Of a stretch of DNA of 64,000 bases, positions 18,471-26,583 are shown in pieces. Source of the stretch: Promethearchaeota archaeon. Lineage in GTDB: Archaea > Asgardarchaeota > Lokiarchaeia > Sigyniarchaeales > SOKP01. Position numbers and translations under genes: made by a program. The DNA lies in assembly GCA_011364925.1 (NCBI GenBank), contig RDOA01000010.1:16803-80802 (forward strand), given 5' to 3'. The stretch's first letter is position 1. Every line of letters begins with the position of its first letter. The notes below the pieces were generated by a model. It was not told where the DNA came from and made no database searches. It worked only from the letters and a program-made list of their open reading frames with translations.

Positions 18471-20231
18471 ATGGATGAAGATGAGATTAAAGAACTAATC
18501 TGGTTGTTTGGTTTAACAAACGCGGTAAAATTTGAAGGGAAACCGAATTTGAAGGCTATTATGGGAAAGTTGATTAGTCAAAATCCAGAACTCAAAACTC
18601 GAATAAGCGAGATCAAGCCATTGCTGGATGTGATAATGGGTGAAATCTCTAAACTGACAATTCAAGAACAAAAAGATAAGTTGTTAGAACTCGATCCAAC
18701 AGCATTAGAGAAAAAAGACACTACCAAAGTTCAAAAAGAGTTACCTGAATTACCAAATATCAATAATTACGAGAAAATTATAATGCGTTTAGCACCATAT
18801 CCTAGTGGGGCTTTACACATTGGAAACGCAAGAATGGTGATATTGAATAGCGAATATGTAAAGCGATATGGAGGACACTTAATTCTTTTCTTTGATGATA
18901 CCATAGGGAGTCCAAAATCCATGAGAAACAGCCCTAAAGCAAAATATGTACTTCCCGACGCGTATAAGCTAATTGAAGATGGTTTAAAATGGTTGAATGT
19001 TGAATATTCCAAGGTCTATTACAAAAGTGAAAGGTTAGAAATATATTACGAATATTGTCAGAAACTTATTGAAGATAATATGGCATATGTTTGTTTTTGT
19101 AGCGCAGGTGATTTTAGAGATAAATATAAGAAACAAAAGAAGGACTGTCCTCATAGAAATCAGACCGTTTCAACAAACCTTAAGGAATGGCAAAAGATGA
19201 AAACTGGAAAATATCACGAAACTGAAGCTGTAGTTAGACTAAAAACAGGAATGGAACAAAAAGATCCCGCATTACGTGATCAAATTATTATGAGAATTTC
19301 AGAAGCAGAACATCCTAGAGTAGGATATACATATTTCGCTTGGCCAATGTTAGAATTTTCATGGGCTATAGACGATCACTTAATTGGCGCAACTCATATC
19401 CTAAGAGGGATTGATTTAGTAAAAGAGGATATAATTGAAGAATTCATCTGGGATCATTTCAATTGGAAAAAGAGTGAATTTTTGCATTACGGTAGAATTA
19501 AGTTTCCTACCATGAAGTTGAGCAAAACGCAATCCAGAAACAACATAATTCAAGGGATCTTCGAAAGTTGGGACGACCCTAGGACTTGGAGTCTGCAATC
19601 GTTAAAGAAGAGAGGTATTAGAGCTGAAGCACTAAGAAAAACCCTTTTAGAACTAGGAATGTCACAAACAGGAATAATATTTGACGAATCGTGGCTATAT
19701 TCAAAAAATAAAGACATAATTGATGGTATTTCAGATAGGTATTTCTTTGTAGAAGAACCAAGCAAAATTGAGATTGGAAATGTGCCCTTTTTAGAATATT
19801 CTGCAGAACCGTTACTTTTGCCATCAAATCCAAAAAAGGGAAAACGAAGAATTGAAGTTAAGGCAATAAACGGTAAATTGGAAATATTAATTACCCTTTC
19901 AGACGCTTACAAATTAAAAATTGGACAAAAAATTCGATTAAAAGATTTGATCAATATTCTAATCACAGATGTAGATTTGAATAATAAACTAATTAAGGCG
20001 GACTTTCATAGCTATGAATTGAATAGGGAATTCTCTATCATACACTGGGTTCCTCAAGAAGAAAATGTGGATGTTTCAATTTTAAAACCCGATGGAACGT
20101 TATCTGAAGGAAAAGGAGAATTAAACTTAGCTAACATTCCGTTAAACAAGACGATTCAATTCGAACGATTTGGATTTGTCAATCCAATAAAGTGGGAACA
20201 TGACACATTGAAATGCTACTTTACTCATTAA
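18471..20231 (+). CDS. gltX: Glutamyl-tRNA synthetase, archaeal type
   Basis: 586 residues from the ATG at 18471; the upstream in-frame TTG at 18390 adds 27 residues that do not belong to the family. An N-terminal helical archaeal extension (~1-95) is followed by the class I catalytic core with HIGN in PSGALHIGNARM (~112-122), and the KMSKS equivalent KLSKT. A CFC...CPH segment in the catalytic insertion is a likely zinc site. The C-terminal half is the beta-barrel anticodon-binding domain shared with GlnRS, which marks the archaeal/eukaryotic form. It charges tRNA-Glu, and tRNA-Gln too if the GatDE route is used. Confidence 0.93.
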   Translation: MDEDEIKELIWLFGLTNAVKFEGKPNLKAIMGKLISQNPELKTRISEIKPLLDVIMGEISKLTIQEQKDKLLELDPTALEKKDTTKVQKELPELPNINNYEKIIMRLAPYPSGALHIGNARMVILNSEYVKRYGGHLILFFDDTIGSPKSMRNSPKAKYVLPDAYKLIEDGLKWLNVEYSKVYYKSERLEIYYEYCQKLIEDNMAYVCFCSAGDFRDKYKKQKKDCPHRNQTVSTNLKEWQKMKTGKYHETEAVVRLKTGMEQKDPALRDQIIMRISEAEHPRVGYTYFAWPMLEFSWAIDDHLIGATHILRGIDLVKEDIIEEFIWDHFNWKKSEFLHYGRIKFPTMKLSKTQSRNNIIQGIFESWDDPRTWSLQSLKKRGIRAEALRKTLLELGMSQTGIIFDESWLYSKNKDIIDGISDRYFFVEEPSKIEIGNVPFLEYSAEPLLLPSNPKKGKRRIEVKAINGKLEILITLSDAYKLKIGQKIRLKDLINILITDVDLNNKLIKADFHSYELNREFSIIHWVPQEENVDVSILKPDGTLSEGKGELNLANIPLNKTIQFERFGFVNPIKWEHDTLKCYFTH

Positions 20232-20325
20232 GCAGACATTAAAATTTTATCCGCGTTATCCTTTTAAATTAAAAACCATAATAAAACTAAAGCTTATAAT
20301 ACAATCAATATATTTTAAAATAAGA

Positions 20326-21408
20326 ATGAATGAGAAAGAAAATTTTAATGAGCTCAGTCGTAGCAACTTGAAATGGGCATTTTGTCCAATATGTGGGACA
20401 AAAATACCTGAAATCGAAAATATTCAATTTTGTATTAAATGTGGCGTCGACCTTCAATATATTAACACCCATATGAGAATGCCTCCTCGCAAAGATGTAA
20501 TTAGTGTCTATAAACCATACACTTCCAAGCTGACAAAACCAAAAAGAAAAAGAATTTCAGAAGATGATCTTCTCAATTTAAAAGATAAGAAGTTGTGGGG
20601 CCCTGGAGCATCAATCGGTATGACGATGGCTGCATTTGCTCTGATGAATATGGTTGCGTTTATAGGAGTATTTATTTTCGTATTTTTTTTGCCTAGTTTA
20701 GAAGAAATATATAACCTTATTGAAAGTCCGTATTTTGTTATATTTAGTTCCTTTGTAGAATTAATTTTTTTTATTGTTCCACTTTTATATGTAGGCAAAT
20801 ATCTAGAGCGACCGAACTTAAATAATAGATTAGTTATTTTAGGATTTTCTAAAAAAGGTTTTAAAAAATTCCAACTCATCAAAGAAATAATGATTGGTAT
20901 AGCGTTTGGTATTATAGGAATTTTATTGGTATTCTCTGTTTCAGTAGGGATAGAAACACTAACATCCTTAATTTTTGGATCTGAAGTTGTATCGAACATA
21001 GTTGGAACTCCAGGTGAAGTTGATATGGTTATAGTATCTTCGGATATTCTTAGTATTACATTATTGGTTATTATCATGATCGTGATTATCGGACCTTCTG
21101 AAGAAGTTTTATTTCGAGGGTTTTTGCAAAAAGGATTAGTCCGTAGTCTAGGTAAACCGTGGGGTATATTAATTACAGCGTTGATATTTGCTTCAATTCA
21201 CTTAATTGGAATATTTTTATTACCAGGATCGATGCTTACTTTTGTGGTTTCTTTACTTCTCAACTTTTTCCCCTATTTCGCCGTTTCCCTTTTACTTGGT
21301 CTGCTATATTATTGGAGGAAAGAGAATTTAGTAGCAGTTATGATTACACATGGCATTTATAACGCGGTATTAATCATTATCGCATTTTTAACCTATAGCG
21401 TTTTTTAA
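20326..21408 (+). CDS. CPBP-family intramembrane protease with N-terminal zinc ribbon
   Basis: 360 residues. A zinc ribbon with C-x2-C pairs (CPIC at 20-23, CIKC at 36-39) faces the cytosol, followed by a basic linker and about eight membrane helices. The CPBP (type II CAAX protease) motifs are complete: EEVLFRG (E259, E260, R264), H292 in FASIHL and H342 in THGIYN. Family members cleave within membranes, and some mature prenylated proteins or bacteriocins. It is 18 bases upstream of the methanogenesis-marker-4-like gene and may share its transcript. The substrate is unknown. Confidence 0.87.
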   Translation: MNEKENFNELSRSNLKWAFCPICGTKIPEIENIQFCIKCGVDLQYINTHMRMPPRKDVISVYKPYTSKLTKPKRKRISEDDLLNLKDKKLWGPGASIGMTMAAFALMNMVAFIGVFIFVFFLPSLEEIYNLIESPYFVIFSSFVELIFFIVPLLYVGKYLERPNLNNRLVILGFSKKGFKKFQLIKEIMIGIAFGIIGILLVFSVSVGIETLTSLIFGSEVVSNIVGTPGEVDMVIVSSDILSITLLVIIMIVIIGPSEEVLFRGFLQKGLVRSLGKPWGILITALIFASIHLIGIFLLPGSMLTFVVSLLLNFFPYFAVSLLLGLLYYWRKENLVAVMITHGIYNAVLIIIAFLTYSVF

Positions 21409-21426
21409 CAGCAATGAAGAATTTCT

Positions 21427-22284
21427 ATGACATTTTTAGACGAGTTAAGAAAAAAAGCTGAAGGCATAATTTTAAAAGTTGGTTTAGGGTTAGGCGATAC
21501 AGCTATAGATAACATTAAAATATTGAAAGCTACTTCTGAAATATTAAAATTCAATCAATCCTCCTTTTTATTCTTTGGAAAAAGGGAAGATTTAAAATAT
21601 CTCGCTAGAAATCCTCTCTATGACAAAAATTCAATGGTCTTAGTTGATTCAGATGATCCAGCTTCTGAAGTATTACATTACTTAGATAATAATAAAATTT
21701 CAAGTGCGATTAGGGGGAGTATAAGTTCAAACCCCTTCTTGAAAAATCTTAACAGTATTTTGCATATTTCCGAAATCAATCGTTTAGCTTTATTAGAAAC
21801 AAATTTAGGATATCAATTTTTTTTTGGTCCAGTTGGAATTGATGAATGCTACGATTTAGAGAGCAAGAAGCTGTTTATTGAAAGAGCATTAATAGAGTTA
21901 AGGAATTTAAACATTAAACCAAGGATAAGCGTTTTAAGTGGTGGTAGGCTGGGAGACATTGGAAGAAATCCTAACATAGATAAAAGCATAGATGAAGCGA
22001 AAGAATTGGTAGACTATTTTAATTTAAAAGAACCTGATTTAGAGATTGAACATACTGAAATTTTGATAGAAAAGGCAATTAGAAAGGAGTCTAATCTAAT
22101 TTTAGCCCCTAATGGGATTACTGGAAATTTAATATATCGCACACTAGTTCATTTAGGCGGAGGGAAAGCATATGGAGCAATCTACATGGGAACTGGCTAT
22201 AATATAATAGATACATCTCGTGTGGGAGATTTTTCAGAGATCTTTGGTGGAATTATTCTCGCTCTTGTGTTATCAAAACGATGA
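21427..22284 (+). CDS. Methanogenesis marker protein 4 / MtxX-like protein
   Basis: 285 residues with phosphate-acyltransferase-like features. The blocks AIRGSISSNPFL, LLETNLGYQFFFGPVGIDE, SVLSGGRLGDIGRN and the glycine-rich GGGKAYGAIYMGTGYN match the family called Mmp4 or MtxX, which occurs in methanogens and some relatives. The biochemical function is unsettled; a methyltransferase label exists in the literature. No methyl-CoM reductase or other methanogenesis gene is in this window. It follows the CPBP protease by 18 bases and converges on the aldo/keto reductase. Confidence 0.75.
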   Translation: MTFLDELRKKAEGIILKVGLGLGDTAIDNIKILKATSEILKFNQSSFLFFGKREDLKYLARNPLYDKNSMVLVDSDDPASEVLHYLDNNKISSAIRGSISSNPFLKNLNSILHISEINRLALLETNLGYQFFFGPVGIDECYDLESKKLFIERALIELRNLNIKPRISVLSGGRLGDIGRNPNIDKSIDEAKELVDYFNLKEPDLEIEHTEILIEKAIRKESNLILAPNGITGNLIYRTLVHLGGGKAYGAIYMGTGYNIIDTSRVGDFSEIFGGIILALVLSKR

Positions 22285-22289
22285 ATACC

Positions 22290-23114
22290 TTATTCTATTA
22301 AATTTGGATCTTCAACTAAGCGATAATCTTCGTTTAAGTTGTCAAGTTGTTTCATATCGGATTCATCTAAACTGAAATCGAACACATCAGAATTTTCGGT
22401 TAAATGTCTTTTATCTCCAGACTTCGGAATAGTGATAACATCATGCTGTAACCCCCATCTAATTAGAACTTGAGCAGGGGTTTTATTGTATTTTTGCCCT
22501 ATTGCTACTAATGTTGCATCCTTGAACTTTCTTGTTCTTGTTAAAGGACAATATGATTCTATGAAGATACCATTCGATTTACAATACTCCATAAGTTCTT
22601 TCTGATATAAAAATGGAGAGAATTCCACTTGGTTCACAGCGGGTATTACTTCTAAAGTTTCTTTTAATTCTTCTAAATGTCTTATAATGAAATTGCTAAC
22701 ACCAATCGCCCTAACATGTCCAAGATCGTATAATTTCTCAAGAGCTTTCCACGTATTGCTCCTTAAACCTGTCACTGGCCAATGAATAAGATATAAATCT
22801 ATGTAGTCTAAATTCAATAATTCAAGACTTTTATCAAAAGCAACTAATGTATTCTCATATCCCTGATCGCTCGTCCAGACTTTAGTTGTTATAAAAACCT
22901 CATTACGAGGAACTTTTGATTCTTTCAAAGCTTCTCCAATCGTCTTTTCATTTCCATACATCGAAGCAGTGTCTATATGTCTATATCCAATTTCTAAAGC
23001 CCATAACACTGCCCGAGACGCTTCTTTTCCTCGAAGATCCCATGTGCCTAAACCTAAAATAGGCATACTCACTCCATTATTTAACTTTATTTTTGAATTA
23101 AGATTTAGATCCAC
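22290..23114 (-). CDS. Aldo/keto reductase
   Basis: 274 residues with the complete AKR tetrad: D48, Y53 (DTASMYGNE), K78 (TTKVW) and H111 (LIHWP). IPKSGDK supplies the NADPH-phosphate contact. The sequence has the layout of the 2,5-diketo-gluconate reductase-like branch; the likely substrates are small aldehydes or ketoses. The start is GTG at 23114, well supported by a GGGGTGAT Shine-Dalgarno spaced 5 nt upstream. It converges on the Mmp4-like gene with a 5-base gap. Confidence 0.9.
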   Translation of the reverse strand: MDLNLNSKIKLNNGVSMPILGLGTWDLRGKEASRAVLWALEIGYRHIDTASMYGNEKTIGEALKESKVPRNEVFITTKVWTSDQGYENTLVAFDKSLELLNLDYIDLYLIHWPVTGLRSNTWKALEKLYDLGHVRAIGVSNFIIRHLEELKETLEVIPAVNQVEFSPFLYQKELMEYCKSNGIFIESYCPLTRTRKFKDATLVAIGQKYNKTPAQVLIRWGLQHDVITIPKSGDKRHLTENSDVFDFSLDESDMKQLDNLNEDYRLVEDPNLIE

Positions 23115-23119
23115 AATAT

Positions 23120-23127
23120 ATCACCCC
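23120..23127 (-). promoter_or_regulatory. Shine-Dalgarno GGGGTGAT before aldo/keto reductase
   Basis: Strong complement to the archaeal 16S tail (UCACCUCC), 5 nt from the GTG at 23114. It decides that start and gives a reference spacing for weaker cases in the window. Confidence 0.7.
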
Positions 23128-23267
23128 TAATAATCCCGATCATAACCCCGTCTCAAAGAATCTTGATTTATACTCTTTATTCATAATTTTCTTGTATGAT
23201 ATTGGGTAAAAATGCAATTTAACACTTAAAATTCTTTGAATTATAAATTATAAAAAATAAAAAAAAA

Positions 23268-23567
23268 TTAAGTAAATGCTCCAATAAATGTAGCTATAAT
23301 AATTATTATCCCTCCAATTAAAACTCCAAAAATTATGACTAAAACTCCTAAAATTCCTAGAAATACCGGTGCGTATTGAATTGGTCTTATCCCAAGTAAT
23401 ATTACTAAAATAGCTAAACCAAAAGAAACTAAACCACCAATCCAATCCCATCCCCATACAGCGAGTGATACGCCCATGATTTTTAAGACTGCTTCAATTA
23501 AAGCTACGATTCCACTACCAATTGCCACAATTCGCATTACTAAGTCGGATTCTTGTAGTTTACTCAT
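23268..23567 (-). CDS. Small membrane protein with four predicted helices
   Basis: About 99 residues from the ATG at 23567 (a TTG four codons upstream is possible). After a short soluble N-terminus there are four hydrophobic, glycine-rich segments with few charges, the last very long in isoleucine. Unknown family; the layout resembles small multi-helix proteins often seen singly in archaeal genomes. It is isolated between the aldo/keto reductase and tRNA-Pro, so context gives no clue. Confidence 0.6.
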   Translation of the reverse strand: MSKLQESDLVMRIVAIGSGIVALIEAVLKIMGVSLAVWGWDWIGGLVSFGLAILVILLGIRPIQYAPVFLGILGVLVIIFGVLIGGIIIIIATFIGAFT

Positions 23568-23819
23568 TTTACTTACCAATGTTCTAATGATCTTTAAATT
23601 AAAAATAGAATATTCATCCTTAAAAAGTTATAGACTAACTTCCATTAACTATTAATATTTCTGACCATAAGATTTCCCTTCTAAATTAATTGATATTTGC
23701 TATAAGAATAGAAAATACTTGAAAAATTTAAAAAATGAATTTATTGATTTAATTAAAGTCTATTATATTTCAAATGGCATAGTTTTTCTTAGAAAAAGGA
23801 TATGGGTTATAATTATAAT

Positions 23820-23922
23820 GGGAGAGGAGGGATTCGAACCCTCGACCACTTGGCCCCCAGCCAAATCAACATGATTGGTTAGACACCAATTATAGTATCA
23901 TACCAAGCTAGACCACCCTCCC
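23820..23922 (-). tRNA. tRNA-Pro (GGG) with a non-canonical intron near the D-arm/anticodon-stem junction
   Basis: Minus-strand reading: acceptor GGGAGGG/CTCTCCC (one G-T pair), T-arm GAGGG-TTCGAAT-CCCTC, variable loop TGGTC, anticodon stem TTTGG/CCAAG, loop CTGGGGG. The anticodon GGG is at 23856-23858 and the anticodon loop is exactly 7 nt, so there is no canonical intron. Instead about 30 extra nt lie between the D-arm and position 26-27, containing an ATTGGT/ACCAAT hairpin. Removing them gives a 73-nt tRNA. CCA is not encoded. Confidence 0.87.
23867..23896 (-). other. tRNA-Pro intron near positions 22-26
   Basis: About 30 nt of excess between D-stem and anticodon stem. The hairpin ATTGGT-GTCTA-ACCAAT forms its centre. 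A clean four-base-pair bulge-helix-bulge is not visible; TATG/CATG or ATGAT/ATCAT pairings flank it, so the exact cut sites may shift by several bases. Confidence 0.55.
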
Positions 23923-24110
23923 TTTTTATGGATGGAAGCTTTCCATAAAGCGTAAAGAAAATGGTTGGTCTTGATTCCAATTTTATGTTTAAAAATCTTG
24001 ACATATATTTATTTTTAATTATCTTATATTTAAAACCACAAATTTTTAAATTCTTTAGAAGTTTTTAATTCTTATTATTTTCTTAAATTGACTTAACCCT
24101 AGATGGAAAG

Positions 24111-24407
24111 ATGCGCTCCAGAAAACCATTTATTATTTTTTGGCCTCAATATTTTGATATAAAAAGGAGTAGGTCAAATGGAAGGCGCGTTCCAAGGAAA
24201 TTTGCCATAGAAAAAGTAACTACGAGCGATATTATAGGTGCTGCTAATAAATTAGGTTATAATGCTCATCATGAGAAAGGTTACAGATACCCTAAAACAT
24301 GGTGGGACGATCCTGGCAGAGTTTCAATTGACACTATGGGAAAGAAAAAAAATAAAGTTTTAATAGAAGTTGCTAAAGAAATTAAACGATCACAAATAAA
24401 AAAGTAA
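24111..24407 (+). CDS. srp19: Signal recognition particle 19 kDa protein
   Basis: 98 residues. The N-terminal FIIFWPQYFDIKRSRSNGRR and the following VPRKFAIEKV are the RNA-binding hallmark of SRP19, which clamps helices 6 and 8 of 7S RNA to prepare SRP54 binding. Length is normal for archaea. It precedes hypA by 9 bases, so the two are probably one transcript. Confidence 0.92.
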   Translation: MRSRKPFIIFWPQYFDIKRSRSNGRRVPRKFAIEKVTTSDIIGAANKLGYNAHHEKGYRYPKTWWDDPGRVSIDTMGKKKNKVLIEVAKEIKRSQIKK

Positions 24408-24416
24408 TCGAGTAGC

Positions 24417-24788
24417 ATGCACGAGTTTTCATTTGCATACGATATTTTTAAAGTTGCTGAAGCCACCGCTCTTAAGTATAACGCTAAAAAGATTACAGAA
24501 GTTTATTTAGAAATTGGTGAATTGACATTAATCGTTCCCGAACTCCTAAAGAAATCGTTCGAAATGGCTACATCTGGTTCAATAGCAGAGGGTGCTGAAT
24601 TAATAATAGAACTCACTCCCGGAAAAATTAAATGTAGGAATTGTAACAAAATTTCGAATGTAACCCTAAGTGAAGAGTCGTATTTAACAGGGTTACAGTT
24701 GTTCCAATGTCAACACTGCAAGAGTAAAGACACAGAAATTGTTGAAGGGAAAAAAGCTAACGTGAAAAACATCAAAATACAAGAATAA
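24417..24788 (+). CDS. hypA: Hydrogenase nickel-incorporation protein HypA
   Basis: 123 residues. H2 in MHEFSF is the nickel ligand and the C-terminal half has the zinc site with two C-x2-C pairs, CRNC (~72-75) and CQHC (~97-100). HypA delivers nickel to [NiFe] hydrogenases with HypB. No hydrogenase structural genes are in this window, so it implies they are elsewhere in the genome. It follows srp19 by 9 bases, a pairing I read as an operon of convenience. Confidence 0.9.
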   Translation: MHEFSFAYDIFKVAEATALKYNAKKITEVYLEIGELTLIVPELLKKSFEMATSGSIAEGAELIIELTPGKIKCRNCNKISNVTLSEESYLTGLQLFQCQHCKSKDTEIVEGKKANVKNIKIQE

Positions 24789-24841
24789 GATGCGTAGATA
24801 ATTTAGCTTAGATTCTAATTTAATTTTATAGAAAAAAGAAT

Positions 24842-25234
24842 TTATTCACTAATTAAAATTCCATTTAGAAGTCCGTGTTGCCCTGGACGACTTGAGATTC
24901 TAGCTTTTCCTAATTCGGTTTCAACAATAGCCCCCTTAGTAAGTATATGCCGGCGGTTTAGGTCTTTAGACGCTTCGTTACTTTCGAACCTTAATATCTT
25001 AACCTTCGAAGTTTTATTAGTGGAAAGATCTGTTACATTTATGAAGGTTGAAGAGAATAGTTTAAGTTTATAATTACCTCCTAATGTACGTTGTATCTTC
25101 TTCTTTTCAGTTCCTATTTGCGTTTCAATTGAAGGGCGTTCTAACTCTCTTTTCCTTTTCTTACGGAAGTACTTGTATTTTTTACCTGTGTATCGACGTC
25201 TGCTTCTTCTCGAACTCCGAGCGATTTTTATCAC
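24842..25234 (-). CDS. rps8e: Ribosomal protein eS8
   Basis: 130 residues, archaeal/eukaryotic small-subunit protein. The N-terminal RSRRRYTGKKYKYFRKKRKR, the ETQIGTEKKKIQRT segment, and RRHILTKGAIVETELGKARI followed by SRPGQHG are family signatures. In frame there is a GTG at 25234, but the family usually begins MAR, and an ATC at 25223-25225 gives exactly [M]ARSSRRS with a perfect AAGGTGAT Shine-Dalgarno 4 nt upstream. The true start may therefore be ATC (127 residues). Stand-alone gene, converging on hypA. Confidence 0.92.
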   Translation of the reverse strand: MIKIARSSRRSRRRYTGKKYKYFRKKRKRELERPSIETQIGTEKKKIQRTLGGNYKLKLFSSTFINVTDLSTNKTSKVKILRFESNEASKDLNRRHILTKGAIVETELGKARISSRPGQHGLLNGILISE

Positions 25235-25237
25235 CTT
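25230..25237 (-). promoter_or_regulatory. Shine-Dalgarno AAGGTGAT before eS8
   Basis: Full match to the anti-SD. It overlaps the GTG at 25234, which argues against GTG as start, and lies 4 nt before an in-frame ATC. Confidence 0.65.
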
Positions 25238-25426
25238 GGAATAAAAACATGATTTAGTTCATTAAGAATAATTATTAAAGAAAAGGATTTCTTTAAAATT
25301 TTTGTGTTTAGCCTCTATTTTTATAATTTTTAAAAGAAAAATAAAAATAGGTAAGATTATTTTATTATTTATAATTATTAAATCATCGAGAAATTAGGAC
25401 TTTTTACTTACTAATTGTTGAGAAGA

Positions 25427-26068
25427 ATGATGGAAAACAAACCCAATAAGCTTAACTTAGACGAAGATATGATAAATAGAATAATCAAATCAAGTACAAC
25501 TACCGTAGGAATAATTGTTAAAGATGGTATTGTAGTTGGAACTGAATCCCAGGCTACAGCGGGCTATACTGTAGTAAATAAAACAGCTCAGAAGCTTTTC
25601 CAGATAAACAATTATACTTGTGCTACGATATCAGGTGGAGTAGCAGATTGTCAATACGTTGTGAATCAGTTAATGGCGCTCTCGAGATTAAAACAAGTTG
25701 AAGACGAGAAAGTCCCAGATCCGCAATATATCGCAAGTATGACACGGAATATTTTATTTAGCGGTAGATCGTATTTTTTATGCATGATGATTATTGGGGG
25801 ATATTCTCTAAAAAAGGATACTGGCGTCCTTTACGGTGTTGATTTATTAGGAACGCTATATGAAGAAGAGAATTTCCTTTCATTCGGCTCGGGTTCTCCA
25901 TTCTCAATTGGAGTTTTGGAATCAGATTGGAAGCAATCAATGACAAAAACTGCCGGAATCAACCTAATAAAAACCGCTATAACAAGTTCACGAGAAAGAG
26001 ACGCTGGTTCTGGATTTGAGCTCCAAATTTGTACTATTGACAAAAATGGTTTTAAACAAGTTCAATAG
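25427..26068 (+). CDS. psmB: Proteasome subunit beta with altered active-site context
   Basis: 213 residues from ATG 25427 (ATG 25430 also possible; TTG at 25415 not needed). A 23-residue propeptide ends before T24, the catalytic Thr1 in SSTTTVGI. The mature chain keeps Lys33 and the GSGSPFS and RDAGSG (D166, S169) motifs, so it should be catalytic. Two departures are notable: the usual Gly at -1 is Ser, and Asp17 is Glu. It would form the inner rings of a 20S proteasome with an alpha subunit coded elsewhere. It converges on the JAMM protease gene with 12 bases between them. Confidence 0.87.
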   Translation: MMENKPNKLNLDEDMINRIIKSSTTTVGIIVKDGIVVGTESQATAGYTVVNKTAQKLFQINNYTCATISGGVADCQYVVNQLMALSRLKQVEDEKVPDPQYIASMTRNILFSGRSYFLCMMIIGGYSLKKDTGVLYGVDLLGTLYEEENFLSFGSGSPFSIGVLESDWKQSMTKTAGINLIKTAITSSRERDAGSGFELQICTIDKNGFKQVQ

Positions 26069-26080
26069 ATTATAAAAATC

Positions 26081-26563
26081 TTAATCTTCACTGAGTTCTA
26101 TTCTTATCTGAGTAAGTTTATTATCCAGATAGATAAATCCATTAACATTTTTATTTCTGGAATCTACTATTATCCAAACTAAATGAGTAAACTTTTTTAT
26201 CCCACAATTATGGTAATATTTCATAAATTTCTTATCGACATTACTAGGATAAGCTCCAGCGGGATGAGAGTGAAAAACAGCTATCAATTTTAACTCCTTA
26301 TTTTGTATCGTTATATTGGAGATTTTTAATATTTGGTCGTCATTGCCCATTAAAAAGGAGACGGGGCTTGTAGTACTAGATTCAATACATTGAATTAGTT
26401 TAGAGCGGTATATGTAATTAAAATCACCTTGGTTATCAATTTCATCGATCTCACCAAATAAAAATCCGCACGCTTCGTTTGGGACGGATTCTTCAATACA
26501 TTTATTAATTTTACCGAAAATATCTTTGGATAATACAAAAACTATATCTTTTTCAAATCTCAT
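26081..26563 (-). CDS. JAMM/MPN+ domain metalloprotease (Rpn11/JAB1-like)
   Basis: 160 residues with a complete JAMM zinc site: E30 (NEACGFLFG), H98-S-H100-P, S107 and D110. Such enzymes remove ubiquitin or ubiquitin-like proteins (Rpn11 at the proteasome, archaeal HvJAMM on SAMP conjugates). There are no extra domains. The convergent neighbour is the proteasome beta gene, which supports, but does not prove, a part in proteasome-linked deconjugation. It is followed upstream on the same strand by the winged-helix gene with a 20-base gap, probably one operon. Confidence 0.88.
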   Translation of the reverse strand: MRFEKDIVFVLSKDIFGKINKCIEESVPNEACGFLFGEIDEIDNQGDFNYIYRSKLIQCIESSTTSPVSFLMGNDDQILKISNITIQNKELKLIAVFHSHPAGAYPSNVDKKFMKYYHNCGIKKFTHLVWIIVDSRNKNVNGFIYLDNKLTQIRIELSED

Positions 26564-26583
26564 CTTATTTCATAAAACTCGAT

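Noticed and set aside
20508-21077. 189-codon ORF antisense to the CPBP protease
   Set aside because: Shadow of a real membrane-protein gene on the other strand; isoleucine/serine-rich product with no motif.
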